Source of the DNA: Gordionus sp. m RMFG-2023
Taxonomy: Eukaryota > Nematomorpha > Gordioida > Chordodea > Parachordodidae
Assembly: GCF_954871325.1 (NCBI RefSeq)
Contig: NC_088775.1
Coordinates: forward strand, 20,437,561-20,501,560
Reading direction: 5' to 3'
DNA: 64,000 nt
The notes under the pieces are model-generated. The model was not told where the DNA came from. It did not search any database and saw only the letters and a program-made list of their open reading frames with translations. How positions within the stretch are numbered: position 1 is the first letter of the stretch; each line of letters begins with the position of its first letter. Positions 47,271 to 58,269 of the stretch are shown in pieces. A program made the position numbers and the translations under genes.

Positions 47271-47890
47271 ATCTGCATTAACATCTATAATCCAAATTAT
47301 TAATAAAATAAGTAATGTATCTTTTTCACAGCGAATATATACGCTTTTAAAAAATGTATATTTAATTTAACATTTTATAATTTCAATGCAAAAACTATAA
47401 TTCATTTTATTCTAGTATTTTATATAATAGCTCTATTTACAATACATGTTTTGAATTAATTAAAAGGTAATATAGTTATGTGGAATCAAGCTAAATATAC
47501 CTATTTAAAATTACTCGTCTTATATTTTTTACAATATTTTAGATCTTTTTTATATAAATATTAATATGTTATCTCATTTAATTCACTTACATATATTTTA
47601 TGAAAATAAAGTGAATATCAACGAAATTATTATTTAAATATACGTTAATTATCACCTACAAATTTTTTAAATTTTTTTCCCATAAATAGGCTTGAAAGAT
47701 TGTAAATAGAATTGTTGTAAGGTTATAAAGGTGGCTTATTATAAGATTTTTTAGATAAAATCACTATAACATCGTAGGTTTGTAAATTTCGAGGCCGAAG
47801 GCCACGGGATTTTTTTTAGGTAAGTATGGGTAGATTTTGGAGGGGTTTAGCCTCCATCAAATTTTCTGGCATGTAGACACTGCCTGTTGG

Positions 47891-48356
47891 TCAAGAAATT
47901 TCAGAAATAATTATTTGACTAGAAATTTGAAAATGATAGATAAATATTACGCCACTAAAATTTGAAAATAAAGTAAATATTACGCGGGAATTGATGAAAT
48001 AACTTAGTAGATGAATGTGATAATAAATGTAATTAAATATATATTAAATATGAGATAGGAATAAATATTAACAAATATAAATTAATATAAACAAATAATA
48101 TTTTTGAAAAATATATCCGGCATCTGCACCCCCCCCCCCTCCCGCTGCGTATGCGCATGAATAGTAATATAAATTTAGTAATAGTAATAATAAAATCAAA
48201 GTTAATATAGTACATATTATATTATGTAACAAAAATATATTTAAATTAGCTTTTACCTGATACCCATATTTCTGTTAAATATTATGACTAATATAATATT
48301 AATGTTAAATATTATCACTAATATAATATTAAACCAAGCCAGGATCATGAACATAA
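47891..48356. other. A+T-rich stretch with a C-run
   Basis: Holds a run of about 13 C with CTCCCGC (about 48128-48145). The segment 48290-48356 (AATATTAAACCAAGCCAGGATCATGA) has an inverted counterpart at about 32270-32310. No gene is supported. Confidence 0.4.
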
Positions 48357-49389
48357 TAGTGTTGGGAAAATTTTCCCAAACCCGCCAAAGACCATATTAA
48401 TTTTGGTAGTTGAGAACTGAAATAAAAATCATAATTCATTTATTTCGAATGTGGTTACTTAAACGTAGTGCACTGAAGGATCTTTCCATCGATACCTGCG
48501 ACAAGGATCAGCTAGAACTACTCGTTAAAGGGATAATTTGGTAAAAATATTTTGATAGGAATGCTATTTTAGGCTATATATTAAGAAATTATTTTTTGTT
48601 GTTATATACATTAGAGGTGGGCGCGGGCCCGTGAAATTACGCGTGACCCATCGTGTCACGGTGGGTCACGGCGTAAATGTGAATAAATTTTAAATTATGA
48701 GACGTGATTGGGCGTGACGGGCCTTCCCAAAATCTTACCCGGGCGTGATCATAAATTTCCCGTGAATAATTGTTTTTTTAAAAATATAAATTTGCAATTT
48801 ATAATTATAATATATATTTTCTAATTTAATTTTTTTTTGAAAAAGAATAATTTTTGAAAAAAAAAAATCTTCCTCATTTTATAAACAACATCCGGTATTA
48901 TTCCGTTAGTTCTATTTACTTTTTATGTTTAGGTGTTTTATCGCGAGACTTTTTGCTACATTTTGCTTAAGCATTTTACAAAAGTCAATTATATTTTATT
49001 TGAAAAGATCTTCGATCTTTAAATGCAACAGAAAGTGAAGGATTTTACAAGCTAGGCCAAGAGTTAATAAATGTTGGTGTTACATATGGACAACCAAATA
49101 TAAAAGTGTTACATTTGAATATTTATTATTGTAAGATATATTTAAAGGTCACCTTATATTTGTATATTATATTATCCCGACATGTAATATTATATTATCG
49201 AGGTTAATCAAATTGCATATTAGAGGTTAAATTGGATAATTATAAAAATGTATATATACCATAAGAATTACAAATAAAAGTATTATAGTTTTTTTTAAAA
49301 AACTTAATCGATATAATATTTGGCGACGAGGAAAAAGGTCGCGCGGTTTTCGGTCAAGTTAAATATTATATAGAATTATATTTTTTTGT

Positions 49390-50440
49390 TAAAAAAAAAT
49401 AAATAAATTGATTTAGCAATTATGGATAAAAGATGTATGAGATAAATGGGCTACTGACGACTATAGACACATAAAATATCCTCAAAATTTTCTATTGGAG
49501 GAGCAATTGATTTCATTAGATTAAGTCGCGGCCCTACGGAATCCGTAATGAGATATATAAAAAAAAATATATATAAAGGAGCTAGCTCGAAGATGCGAAT
49601 TTGAAGATAAAGTAGAACTAAGAATTCGCGATCAATTAATCGCCGGAGAACTATGTTTACGATACCTAGATACTAAAGGCGAAGACCAACCGTGAAACTT
49701 AACAAAATTATAGAATTTATGATAATGATAAAGGGCACTATCAAAATGATTGATGCAGCCTATTTAGATTTCCATGGATTATAAAATTTATATGATAAAG
49801 GCACGATGCAGCCTATTTAGATTTCCATGGATTATAGAATTTATGATAATGATAAAGGGCACTATCAAAATGATTAATGCAGCCTATTTAGATTCCATGG
49901 ATTATAGAATTTATACGATATATCAAAATATTGATACAGCATATTTGGATTTTCAGGAATTATAGAATTTGACATATCGTTACCAACATATGTAGAAAGT
50001 AGAAATTAACATGATCAACAATATAATGATAATGTTAACGTGAATATTGACAAACTATATAGAGAAACCTGGAGTACTCCAATGGTAGTGGTACGTAAAA
50101 CTTCAGGTGAACTACGATTGAGAATAATTCTACCAACGAATCGCAAAAATCGCTATAGATCTACAGATAAATGTTGTTAAAATAACAAGCGAAAATAAAA
50201 CAGTGATGGTGGGAACAATTGGTCTAAAAACTAGAATCGCCATCACAATCCTGGAAAAGGGAAGAAGAAAAAGAAGAAACAAAACCTATTTAAAACATTC
50301 CGACCAACTACGCGAAATCAAATCAATAATAAAAATTAAACTAAGTCAAAAAGGAAAGCAAACGGGTTATACTAAAGCCAACAAAAAAAATATAGATGAA
50401 CTTGAACTTGGTAAATAAAGAGATTGGTAGACGATCTTAA
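49390..50440 (+). mobile_element. Retroelement gag and pol fragments (fossil) inside the hAT
   Basis: Plus-strand pieces resemble the gag of arthropod LTR elements (LARRCEFEDKVELRIRDQL at about 49590) and the start of a reverse transcriptase (WSTPMVVVRKTSGELRLRI at about 50070). The fragments are out of continuity and separated by a local tandem repeat. No LTRs were identified. Heavily broken. Confidence 0.5.
49690..49965. repeat. Tandem repeat of a TTTAGATTCCATGGATTATAGAATTTAT unit
   Basis: Four imperfect units, alternating about 53, 61 and 67 bp, contain GCAGCCTATTTAGATT, CCATGGATTATAGAATTTAT and, in two of them, GATAATGATAAAGGGCACTATC. It lies between the gag-like and pol-like fragments. 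Confidence 0.8.
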
Positions 50441-50459
50441 CTTGAATCAAAGTTTTTTT

Positions 50460-51720
50460 TTCAGGACATATTATCATTAAGTATTTAGAATTAAAAGAAT
50501 TTGTTTTGACCACAAGGGAAATCAAATAGGCGTCAATATTAAAAGTGTAATCAATTCAATTTTAGAAGAATACACAGAAGTAGAAAATTATTTAAATAAA
50601 TGTATAGTTGTGACTGATAACGGAGCAAATCTTATAAATGCATTCAAATATGACGAAACGCTACCATGTGTATGCCATATACTAAATAATATTATGCATC
50701 ATATTTTTGACAATTGTTTAACTGAAATATCCTTAAATATAAATGATGTAAAATTATAGTATAATATTTCAAAGAATCTACAGCTAATAGCAAGCTAAAC
50801 CACACCCTTAAACAAGATGTAATAACGATATGGAAACTCTGTATATATCATGATTCAGAGTCTCTTAAAATCATATTCTGAAATACGGGTGTACTTGTTT
50901 AGCAAGCAAGAATTAAATAATTTAGCCACAATTGATATTAAATCATACTCGAGTTAGATAAATTTTTATTAATATTTAAAGAATGTTCGGATAATCTGAG
51001 CATAGATTCTGTACAACAATGAATGAAGTTTATCTATGGAAACAAAAATTAGTAAAATTTTGGTAACCTTCTGAACGTGATACAATAATAATCAAAACCT
51101 TAAAACATAACAAGATTTTTTTAAAAAAAAGATCTATTAAGCAGCCCTACATAAGGTAGGCTTAATTCTAGATACGAATTTCAAAAGTCTTAGTTTTTAA
51201 TAGAAGAATAAAAGAAAACAACTTTAAAAATGCTAAATGATATAAAATTAGATGATATGCATAAGTCAATACCAACTATCATTTATAACTTTCCTAACTT
51301 ACCCTAAACTCATAAAAAACCGTATATTCTAAATGAACAACTATCATTTATAACTTTTCTAATTCATCCTACATAATAAAAGACCGTATATTCTAAATGG
51401 TCAACTATCATTTATAACTTTTCTAATTCATCCAACATAATAAAAGACCGTATATTCTAAATTTAGAAATTTCTAGATGATTCTGATGAAGCATCAACAT
51501 CGATGAAAGCTGTAAGGATGAACTTAAAAGATTCATCGTTCATAAGAGAAATAACAAGACAATATTTTGAAGTTTTGGAAGCGGGAATATTCATTTCCTT
51601 TTTTGAGAAAATTAGCGAGCAATATTTTGTCAGCCCCAGCAAGTTAGGTTTCTAGTGAAAGGTTATATTCTGTAACCAATCTCTTTAGAGAAAAGGCGTA
51701 CACAATGAAATAAAAAGATG
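50460..51720 (+). pseudogene. hAT transposase relic (Ac/hobo-like arrangement)
   Basis: Pieces in order: NIKSVINSILEEYTEVENYL, NKCIVVTDNGANLINAFKYD (about 50605-50660, with the second catalytic Asp in VTDNGAN), LPCVCHILNNIMHHIFDN (about 50665-50720, the CxxH motif), and near the end SERLYSVTNLFREKA (about 51655-51700, the dimerisation motif). Stops and frame changes throughout the middle. A 64-bp tandem repeat (51273-51462) lies inside the coding region. Confidence 0.75.
51273..51462. repeat. 64-bp tandem repeat, three units
   Basis: The unit begins CAACTATCATTTATAACTTT and ends CCGTATATTCTAAAT. Units 2 and 3 differ by only a few bases. It interrupts the hAT transposase relic. Confidence 0.9.
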
Positions 51721-52442
51721 GACATTCTTCTTTTTCTCAATAAAAATTTAAAAATATTTATTTTTTGTTATTAATATGGATTATGATTAATGAAATAAAT
51801 TAAAAAAATATAAAATAATAGCAATAGTTTTGTAAAATTTAAAAACACCATGAATTTTCGGGCGTGAATTAAAATATTGCCTTTCGTGAGCGGGCGGGTG
51901 GAAATTTTTTTTATTGTGAGCGGGCGGGCCGTGATTAAAAAATTAGACCCGCGCCCACCTCTAATATCCATTAGCAATTTAGAGTTAAGCAAATAAATAT
52001 ATTTCGGCTTAAAATTAAGGTCGAGCCAACTCCTGAAACTTGTCTAATCGGTTTGAGCCTTAGCCAATTTATACAACTTTAGGGCAGATCCCCAAAGTTA
52101 TTAATTAGATAAACATTTATTACCCTCATTTTTTGATGAAATATCTAAAAATCGATAAATTTTTCCCGGTCTTCGAAGATAATTATTTCGAATAATTTTC
52201 AGATTATAAGAGAACAACTTTTTTAAAAGAAACCTATTATTGATTATATGCTAATATTGAAATATTCGTCCTCTATGCATAAAATCGAACAAAATTTCTG
52301 TTCGATGCGGATCTATGGATTTGGTCCACTCATTTGGTTGTTTTGGTTCATTTTGGACCAAAAACCCAACCAAAAATTATGCTAATTTGACCCAACCAAA
52401 AATTATGCTAATTTGACCCAACCAAGCAATTTAACAACACTA

Positions 52443-53390
52443 ACAGATAGGTATATTGATAGAAATTTTGGCATACCTCCAAAAAATTCCTTTAATTTTA
52501 TGACATTCGTTTGAGTATCAATAAGCGCTATTTTTATAATGGTAAAGTTCCTGATTCCGGCTATTAAAACCATTGGTAAGCCCGCAAGCATGGGAAAAAA
52601 TTAAATTATATTGGGCCGGACTATTTGTGCATAAAAATCTCTAAACTGGACAATTTATACATAAAATTATAGGTAGGGCCTCGTAAATGATTTTTGCAAA
52701 ATTTAAAAAAACCAGCCCGTTTTTTTGAATTATAAGGTAATTAATCCTATTTAATAAATTTCAATATGCTTATTTCTTTGTATTTTATGAACTGTCTACC
52801 TAAAGTATTAAATCTATAAATATAGTAAATTCAAAAAATAATATTTATAAAACGGTTGTTGTAGAAATAGATAACCTTAGAGGAAGGATATAGGAACCTT
52901 AATTTATATTGGAAAAAAATATAAAATGTGATGACCAGAAAATTTGTAAAAATTTAACAGCCAGGAGAGTGTATTTTCTTAAACTGAAGAACAGCTATTC
53001 CTAAAAATGGAAAGAATGTTGATTATTTAGATAAAAATTATTTAGTGTTGAAAGTTAATATGAACACGAATTGAAGATGCCAAATTATTTATTAAATACA
53101 ATCAATATCATTCTAAAATAACATATAAATTAATAAAACGTAAAAGTATAAAATCAAACTAAAAATTTATATAAAAGTTCCCTTTCTTCTTTTTCTCTCT
53201 CGTTTTACATTTTCGATCTCTATTTATACTATTAAAATTCACATACCATCGATATTTATTTTATACAATTGTCCTTTAATTTGCTTATAATTTAAACATT
53301 TATTACCTTTACAATTTAAACATTTTATCCTTACAAATTTTATATTCAAATTAACTTTTTTTTAAAAAAATAATAATTAATTCAATACAC
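52443..53390. other. Stretch without a confirmed gene
   Basis: On the minus strand 52591-52440 reads MLAGLPMVLIAGIRNF and TIIKIALIDTQTNVIK before running into the hAT end; its composition is coding-like, but I recognise no family and see no splice partner. The rest (52600-53390) is A+T-rich and featureless. Confidence 0.3.
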
Positions 53391-53394
53391 GTAC

Positions 53395-53720
53395 TCGACA
53401 TAGAGAACCAAGAAAGGTAGATGGAGCAATTCTAAGTAACAGACACATTAAATGGAGCTTCGATTTCTATCGTAAACCTGGAACGTGAATCAAATCCATC
53501 CTATGAATAACGTACTAAAAATCAATGTGAAGGATTGAATAACCCTTTTTCTAATCAAGGTGGCAATAAACGCCCAACAAATGAGATGCAAGGTGACAAA
53601 ACAAAACTTAGAACGATGGCATGTTGATCTGATATAAAAGTGCATAGCTAAAACCATACACAAGTTGGTTAAAAAAAACTTTGTAGAGAATTACTTGATG
53701 GGATGCTAGACTTGCCTGAT
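53395..53720 (+). pseudogene. MULE transposase fragment
   Basis: Collinear with 60950-61250: both carry CGATTTCNTCGTAAACCTGGAACGTGAAT-like, GGTGGCAATAAACGCCCA-like and GAACGATGGC words in the same order. Short translated pieces such as NPFSNQGGNKRP correspond to the SFSNLVGNKHPSIWVF region of the better copy. Very decayed. Confidence 0.5.
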
Positions 53721-54660
53721 TATAAGAGCTATGTTTTTTTAAAAATTTAGTCAAGATTAGTTTTTAGTATCACAATTGTAAATATTTTTAACCTAATAAT
53801 TAAAGGTCAAGAAAGAAAAATAATTAAATAATTTTTAGAAAATTTTTTTTTTTTGGGGGGGGGGGGTTTGATTCATTTTTTGAGGGTTTCCATGCCGTTT
53901 ACAATTTTTAGTTTTCTATGTTCATTTTCATTGAAATCGTAATTTAACAGGATAATATAATTTTATCCATTTCCAAAAAATAACGATTAAAAATTGTTAC
54001 TTCCTTAAGACTTATCTTCATTGAAATCTTAATTTAAGATGTTTACAAATAGTTAGTTATTGCCATTACTTCAAAAAGATTCAACAATTGACACTTTTCA
54101 CAGTACATTTTTATTGAAATAATTAATTTTACATTATATATTCCAACCCATTTGTTTCAAAAAATAATAAAATTGACAATTTATAAAATTTAAAATTACC
54201 CAAAAAACCAAAACTTAAAAATTACACCAGTAAAATCCAATTTAATTTTTTTTATATCTTCACAAATTATTAAACAGAGAAGATTTTTAAATTTCAAAAT
54301 TATCAAGAATCATAAAATTTATTTTTACATCAATAAAATGTGAGCAAAATCTTTTGTCCAAATTTTTTTTAAATAAAAGATATATACTCAATTTTTGGGT
54401 AAGAAATATTTGTTAAACTCTGGATTTAACAATAATGTAGTAAAACAAAAAGTCATATATTCCATAAAATCAGATTAATTTTAGGTTTTATAATTCAATC
54501 GTTTATTAGTATAATGTATTTATTACTCAAAAATCAATGTAGTAAAGAAAATAGCATGTTTCCCAAAAACAAATAGTCATAATCCATAAAATAAGATTAC
54601 TTTTAAGAGTTTTATAATTCAATTGTTAATGTATATATTACTTATATATAAAATTTTAAC
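53721..54660. other. A+T-rich stretch with a T-run and G-run
   Basis: TTTTTTTTTT followed by about 12 G occurs at about 53847-53868. Near-repeats of AGTCATATATTCCATAAAATCAGATTA occur at about 54450 and 54575. No gene is supported. Confidence 0.4.
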
Positions 54661-54668
54661 ATTGAAGA

Positions 54669-55156
54669 TTATGGTATAGGCGGCAATCCAGGTGGAGGTG
54701 GAGGAGCATGTTTAATCATGGTGCCTAATATAAAAGGTGAAATATGTTGTACATTAAATAAATCAGTAATTTATGTATAATTAATATATTAATTTTCAAG
54801 TTGAAAAGATATAATCAGTGATGGAATTATCAAAACAGATACTAACAGGGTAACAGTCGACTATTATCAAAAAAATTATTATATAAGTTTAAAGAAAAAG
54901 AAACAAATATTAATTTAATTTATCAATTATAACTAATTTATGAAATTTTAAAAAGCAAAATAAAAAAACCTGGTATAGTGGGAGCCTCTAAATTAATAGA
55001 TCCTAATCCAATTCCAGGTGGTGGGGGCGGAGGGGGTGCTATTTCATTTAATGTGTGAGATAACGGAATCATAGTGGAAGATTCATTTTGTGAATGACTA
55101 TGGACTTGTGTGTTGGGTTGAGAAGATTGGTTCATTTTTGATAACGATTCACTCAT
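54669..55156 (-). CDS. Small proline-rich host protein, two exons, unrecognised
   Basis: Exon 1 (55156-54970) starts with ATG (MSESLSKMNQSSQPNTQVHS) and ends NLEAPTIP plus one base before GTTTTTTTA. A 245-nt intron ends TTATATTAG at 54725. Exon 2 (54724-54669) completes a Gly codon and reads TMIKHAPPPPPGLPPIP, then TAA. The joined frame is 80 codons. The matching character of both exons (APPPPPPPGIGLG in exon 1, APPPPPGLPPIP in exon 2) makes the splice convincing. Polyproline stretches like these bind profilin, EVH1, SH3 or WW domains. The N-terminal half is Ser/Gln/Asn-rich and probably disordered. No related element or terminal repeat is near, so it is likely a host gene, but it could be the 3' part of a larger gene. 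Confidence 0.5.
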
Positions 55157-56020
55157 TTTGAAAGCAAATTGCAAATAGAACTAAAGCCATTTCACGTTGA
55201 GTTAATTTTTTATAGAAATTTCAATTGTATTTATGCATGTCGTATTATGATATGGAATCCACGAATCATATTCTACCAAAAATGAAATATATTCCAGCAT
55301 GCGCAAAATACCAACGATAAATTTCAAAAAATTTTCGCCAAAAACATTTTGTATTTTTTTGTTTTATATATCCATATAAATTAAGAGTAGTTCTCAAGTT
55401 CACATCAAAATTGCTTGTAATTCAGTGTGGTTCTACGTGCTGAAATACATTTATGATTAAATCGGAATATAAAAGTCGCCCTCCTCAAATGATTTAATAT
55501 CGAGTTTCCGAATCACCATGAATTCCATATCCCAATATGACACATAATTATATAATTAAACACATGTAAAAATAAAGTACTAGCAAAGAAATGTAAAATT
55601 CACTTCTTTCCACAGTCCTGTGGCAATTATTTTGGACTTAGGCACAGCCTATATTTTGGTTCAAATTTTAGAAAAAGGTTTATAGGGAGGGAATCTTATA
55701 CTAAAAATATTAATTCAATCTCTATCTTAATGCTATTCATAAAATTTAAATATTCAAGATTTGTTAATTTAATTATATTTATTTTAATTACAAAATATAT
55801 GAAACTGAATAGTAAATATTACCCACCTCCTGATTATTTTTTAAATTCATTTAAAATTTTGATAAACAAAACCTACGTGTTAATGATGATAATTACTGCT
55901 GGTACAGTCCTGCAGGACTCACAAATAATGGCTTATGGGAAATGGTAATATTTATATAAAATTAAATTATCTTTTATTTTTTTTAGAAATATATCTAAAT
56001 ATTTGTAAGCAATATACCTT
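55157..56020. other. Intergenic region between the proline-rich gene and piggyBac
   Basis: Moderately A+T-rich. The plus-strand frame 55730-55948 (contains NSKYYPPPDYF) was considered but is not supported as a gene. Nothing else is recognised. Confidence 0.35.
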
Positions 56021-56024
56021 TTAA

Positions 56025-58214
56025 CCCTTTCGCGCCCATGGATAACTTTTGGAATCATAATTTTTCAATAGTAATTTATATGCATTAAAAATGGGCACTG
56101 ATAACTTTTGAAATCATATTTTTAATATTTGCTCTTTCGTATTTTATCACTAACTGTTTTGTTTCATATGTTATTATATCATATTATAGTTTTAAAAAAT
56201 CAATTTTTTCTTACCATTTTCGCGCCAAAATTTTTCATATTTTCGGTTATCAAAACTTGCTAAAAATATAAGTAATAATTTTATTATATATGTATATATT
56301 AATATTTTTATATAAAAATTATCATCTTTTTAAACATTTTAGGTGCTGGAATTTGAGCATAATGCCATTTGGCATCAATGGTCATTTCTTATGTACTAAA
56401 ATATTTTTTTATCAATAAATGGGAATTTTAGTCAAATTATTTAGAATATTTAGATTTAGGGTTAAAACAGAAGTGGGGAGGGGGGGGATAATCAGATTAT
56501 ATTTTGATAATAGTTAACTGTATTGATTATTTAATGGCTAATAGTTTTCTTGGATATAGGGGGAGGTCCTAATAAATATTTTATATATATAACATGTAAT
56601 AATATGAGATACTTTTTAATCACTATGCATTTAGATATGACTACACTTATCCCCGAGGATGATATTTCTGAAGCTGAGAGATACAAATATTTATTCCTTC
56701 CAATGTTGTGGAAAATCTATAAATACTGATAGCAATGAAATTGAAAAATTTATTGGAATACATTTGTATACTAGCTTAGTTAAGATGCCTTCTATACGGC
56801 AGTATTGGTCGGTTGAGACATCTATTCCACAAGTATCAGAAGCTATGTCCCGCAATCGTTTTCTTTTGATCCGAAAATTTTTCCATATTAATAATAACAA
56901 AAATATAGTAAATAGAGAAGATAAAGTTTACGACAAATTATTCAAAATTCAACCTTTCATATGGCAGCTAAAAAAAGATTTCAAAAAAATTCAACTCGAA
57001 GAGAAGTTAGCTGTAGACGAATTCATAATTCCTTTCAAGCGGCGCTCTAAATTAAGGCAATACATTAAATCGAAGCCCCATAAATAGGGGATAAAAGTGT
57101 TTGCCCTATGTGGCTCTTCTGGATTTATGTATGATTTTGAAATATACAAGGGAAAGTCTACTAATACTATAAAATCATATTTAGGTATCAGTGGAGATAT
57201 CGTACTTCGCCTGTCTGAAATAATACCATCAAATAAAAACCATAAATTATATATGGATAATTTTTTATCCTCATACCAATTATTTATGATTCTTAAAAAA
57301 AGGATATTTGGTGTCCGGAACGGTAAGGTCTAATCGATTATCAGGATGCACACTTAAAAACGATAAGGCTTTAAAAAAGGAAGGAAGAGGCGTTGTAGAT
57401 TATAAAAGTGAAAAAAACGGTATTATTATCTGCAAATGGCACGACAACAAAGCTGTTATTACTATACCTAATTTTATAGGTGTTTTACCTACGACCAAAA
57501 TTAAACGATGGTTTGTATCGGACAAAACTTTTATAAATGTAGAAATGTCCGCTATAATTAAAAACTATAATGAGGGAATGGGTGGAGTAGATCTTCACGA
57601 TATGCTGGTGGAGTTATATAGAACAGATATTAAATAGAAAAGATATTATATGCGAATGGTTTTCCATTTATTAGATTCTTGTGTAATAAATGCATGGCTC
57701 CTTTATAGACGCCATATGAAAGCAAATAATATCAAATTTATGATATTATTAATATTTAAATCTCAAATAGCAAAAGGGCTGATGCTAGCAGGAAAGGATA
57801 ATAACAAGAAGACTGGAAGACCTTCCAGTATAGTTGCAAAGAGAAGAAAAGCAATAAATATTGTCCCTATATCGGATATAAGATATGACCAAGTAGGTCA
57901 TTTCCCAAAGCCCGTAACAATTAAACAAAGGTGCAAGTATTGCGTATGCATATTCAAGAATTGTGTCAAAAGTGTAATATTTATTTATGTTTTAATTATA
58001 AACGAAATTGTTATTTGTCATTCATATGAAATGAAATATTTTTTTAAATGAACTTGCATTTTTTCCATTGATGACATTTGGAATCATTAAATATTTTTTG
58101 ATAGAAATACTCGAAATAAGTTTTTTTGATAAAAATGTGTTATTTGTGTCTATAATAAGTATCTCTTAAAAAAAAATTTTTCATCGAGGGAAAAAAAGTC
58201 GGGCGCGAAAGAGT
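56025..58214 (+). mobile_element. piggyBac transposon with both ends
   Basis: Left end CCCTTTCGCGCCC preceded by TTAA (56021-56024); right end GGGCGCGAAAGAG followed by TTAG (58215-58218), a TTAA target with one change. The 13-bp ends are inverted repeats with one mismatch. Inside, GATAACTTTTGGAATCAT occurs twice on the left (about 56040 and 56100, the second with one change) and a variant GATGACATTTGGAATCAT once on the right (about 58070), all in the same orientation. Length is 2190 bp, about normal for the family. Confidence 0.9.
56659..58031 (+). pseudogene. piggyBac transposase, broken
   Basis: A cut-and-paste transposase of the DDE_Tnp_1_7 family. N-terminal piece: EIEKFIGIHLYTSLVKMPSI and RQYWSV. 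First catalytic Asp in LAVDEFIIPFKRRSKLRQYI (about 57010), second in YMDNFLSSYQL (about 57252), and GVDLHDML (about 57595) in the third acidic region. TAG at 57085-57087 (KPHK-stop-GIKVF) and TAG at 57635-57637 (TDIK-stop-KRYY) both stand where the family has Trp. A frame change lies near 57305-57318 (before GTVRSNRLSGCTL). Another near 57940 shifts the cysteine-rich C-terminus: CKYC is in one frame and LCQKCNIYLCFNY in the next, ending at TGA about 58031. Inactive. Confidence 0.9.
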
Positions 58215-58269
58215 TAGATCAAAGATTTGATACCCTTCAAAAAAATTAAATAAGAATTTAAACTCACCA

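Larger units (their letters stand above)
37692..47882 (+). mobile_element. hAT transposon copy 2 (TTF type), both ends and perfect 8-bp duplication
   Basis: Starts CAGCGTCTACATGGCC and ends GGCATGTAGACACTG, inverted repeats of about 15 bp, flanked by CCTGTTGG on both sides (37684-37691 and 47883-47890). Total length is 10,191 bp, of which 5.1 kb is an LTR fossil (38994-44104) and 175 bp a small hAT MITE (38123-38297); the hAT itself is therefore about 4.9 kb. Both nested insertions have their own target duplications, and both are absent from copy 1 at 17246, which proves they came later. Confidence 0.93.
48612..51963 (+). mobile_element. hAT transposon with GTGGGCGCGGG ends, nested
   Basis: Starts TAGAGGTGGGCGCGGGCCCG and ends CCCGCGCCCACCTCTA. 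The 8-bp flanks ATATACAT (48604-48611) and ATATCCAT (51964-51971) match at seven positions, and the uninterrupted relative at about 32015-32040 shows the empty site. Sub-terminal regions are full of GTGACGGG/GGGCGGGC motifs. It codes for a decayed transposase (50460-51720) and contains a retroelement fragment (49390-50440). Confidence 0.88.
48357..52442. mobile_element. Probable old hAT element, split by a younger hAT
   Basis: Left end TAGTGTTGGGAAAATTTTCCC and right end (reverse complement) TAGTGTTGTTAAATTGCTTGG look like paired hAT ends; the right end carries repeated TTTGGTTGGGTCAAAT words. I could not find a matching 8-bp duplication, so the limits are tentative. About 0.7 kb of its sequence remains outside the insert at 48612-51963 and matches, in reverse, 31560-32330. 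Confidence 0.45.

Noticed and set aside
55730-55948. Plus-strand frame with NSKYYPPPDYF, recalling the KYYPPDF start of YJU2/CWC16 splicing proteins
   Set aside because: The similarity ends after six residues and nothing following fits the family; the frame is probably chance.
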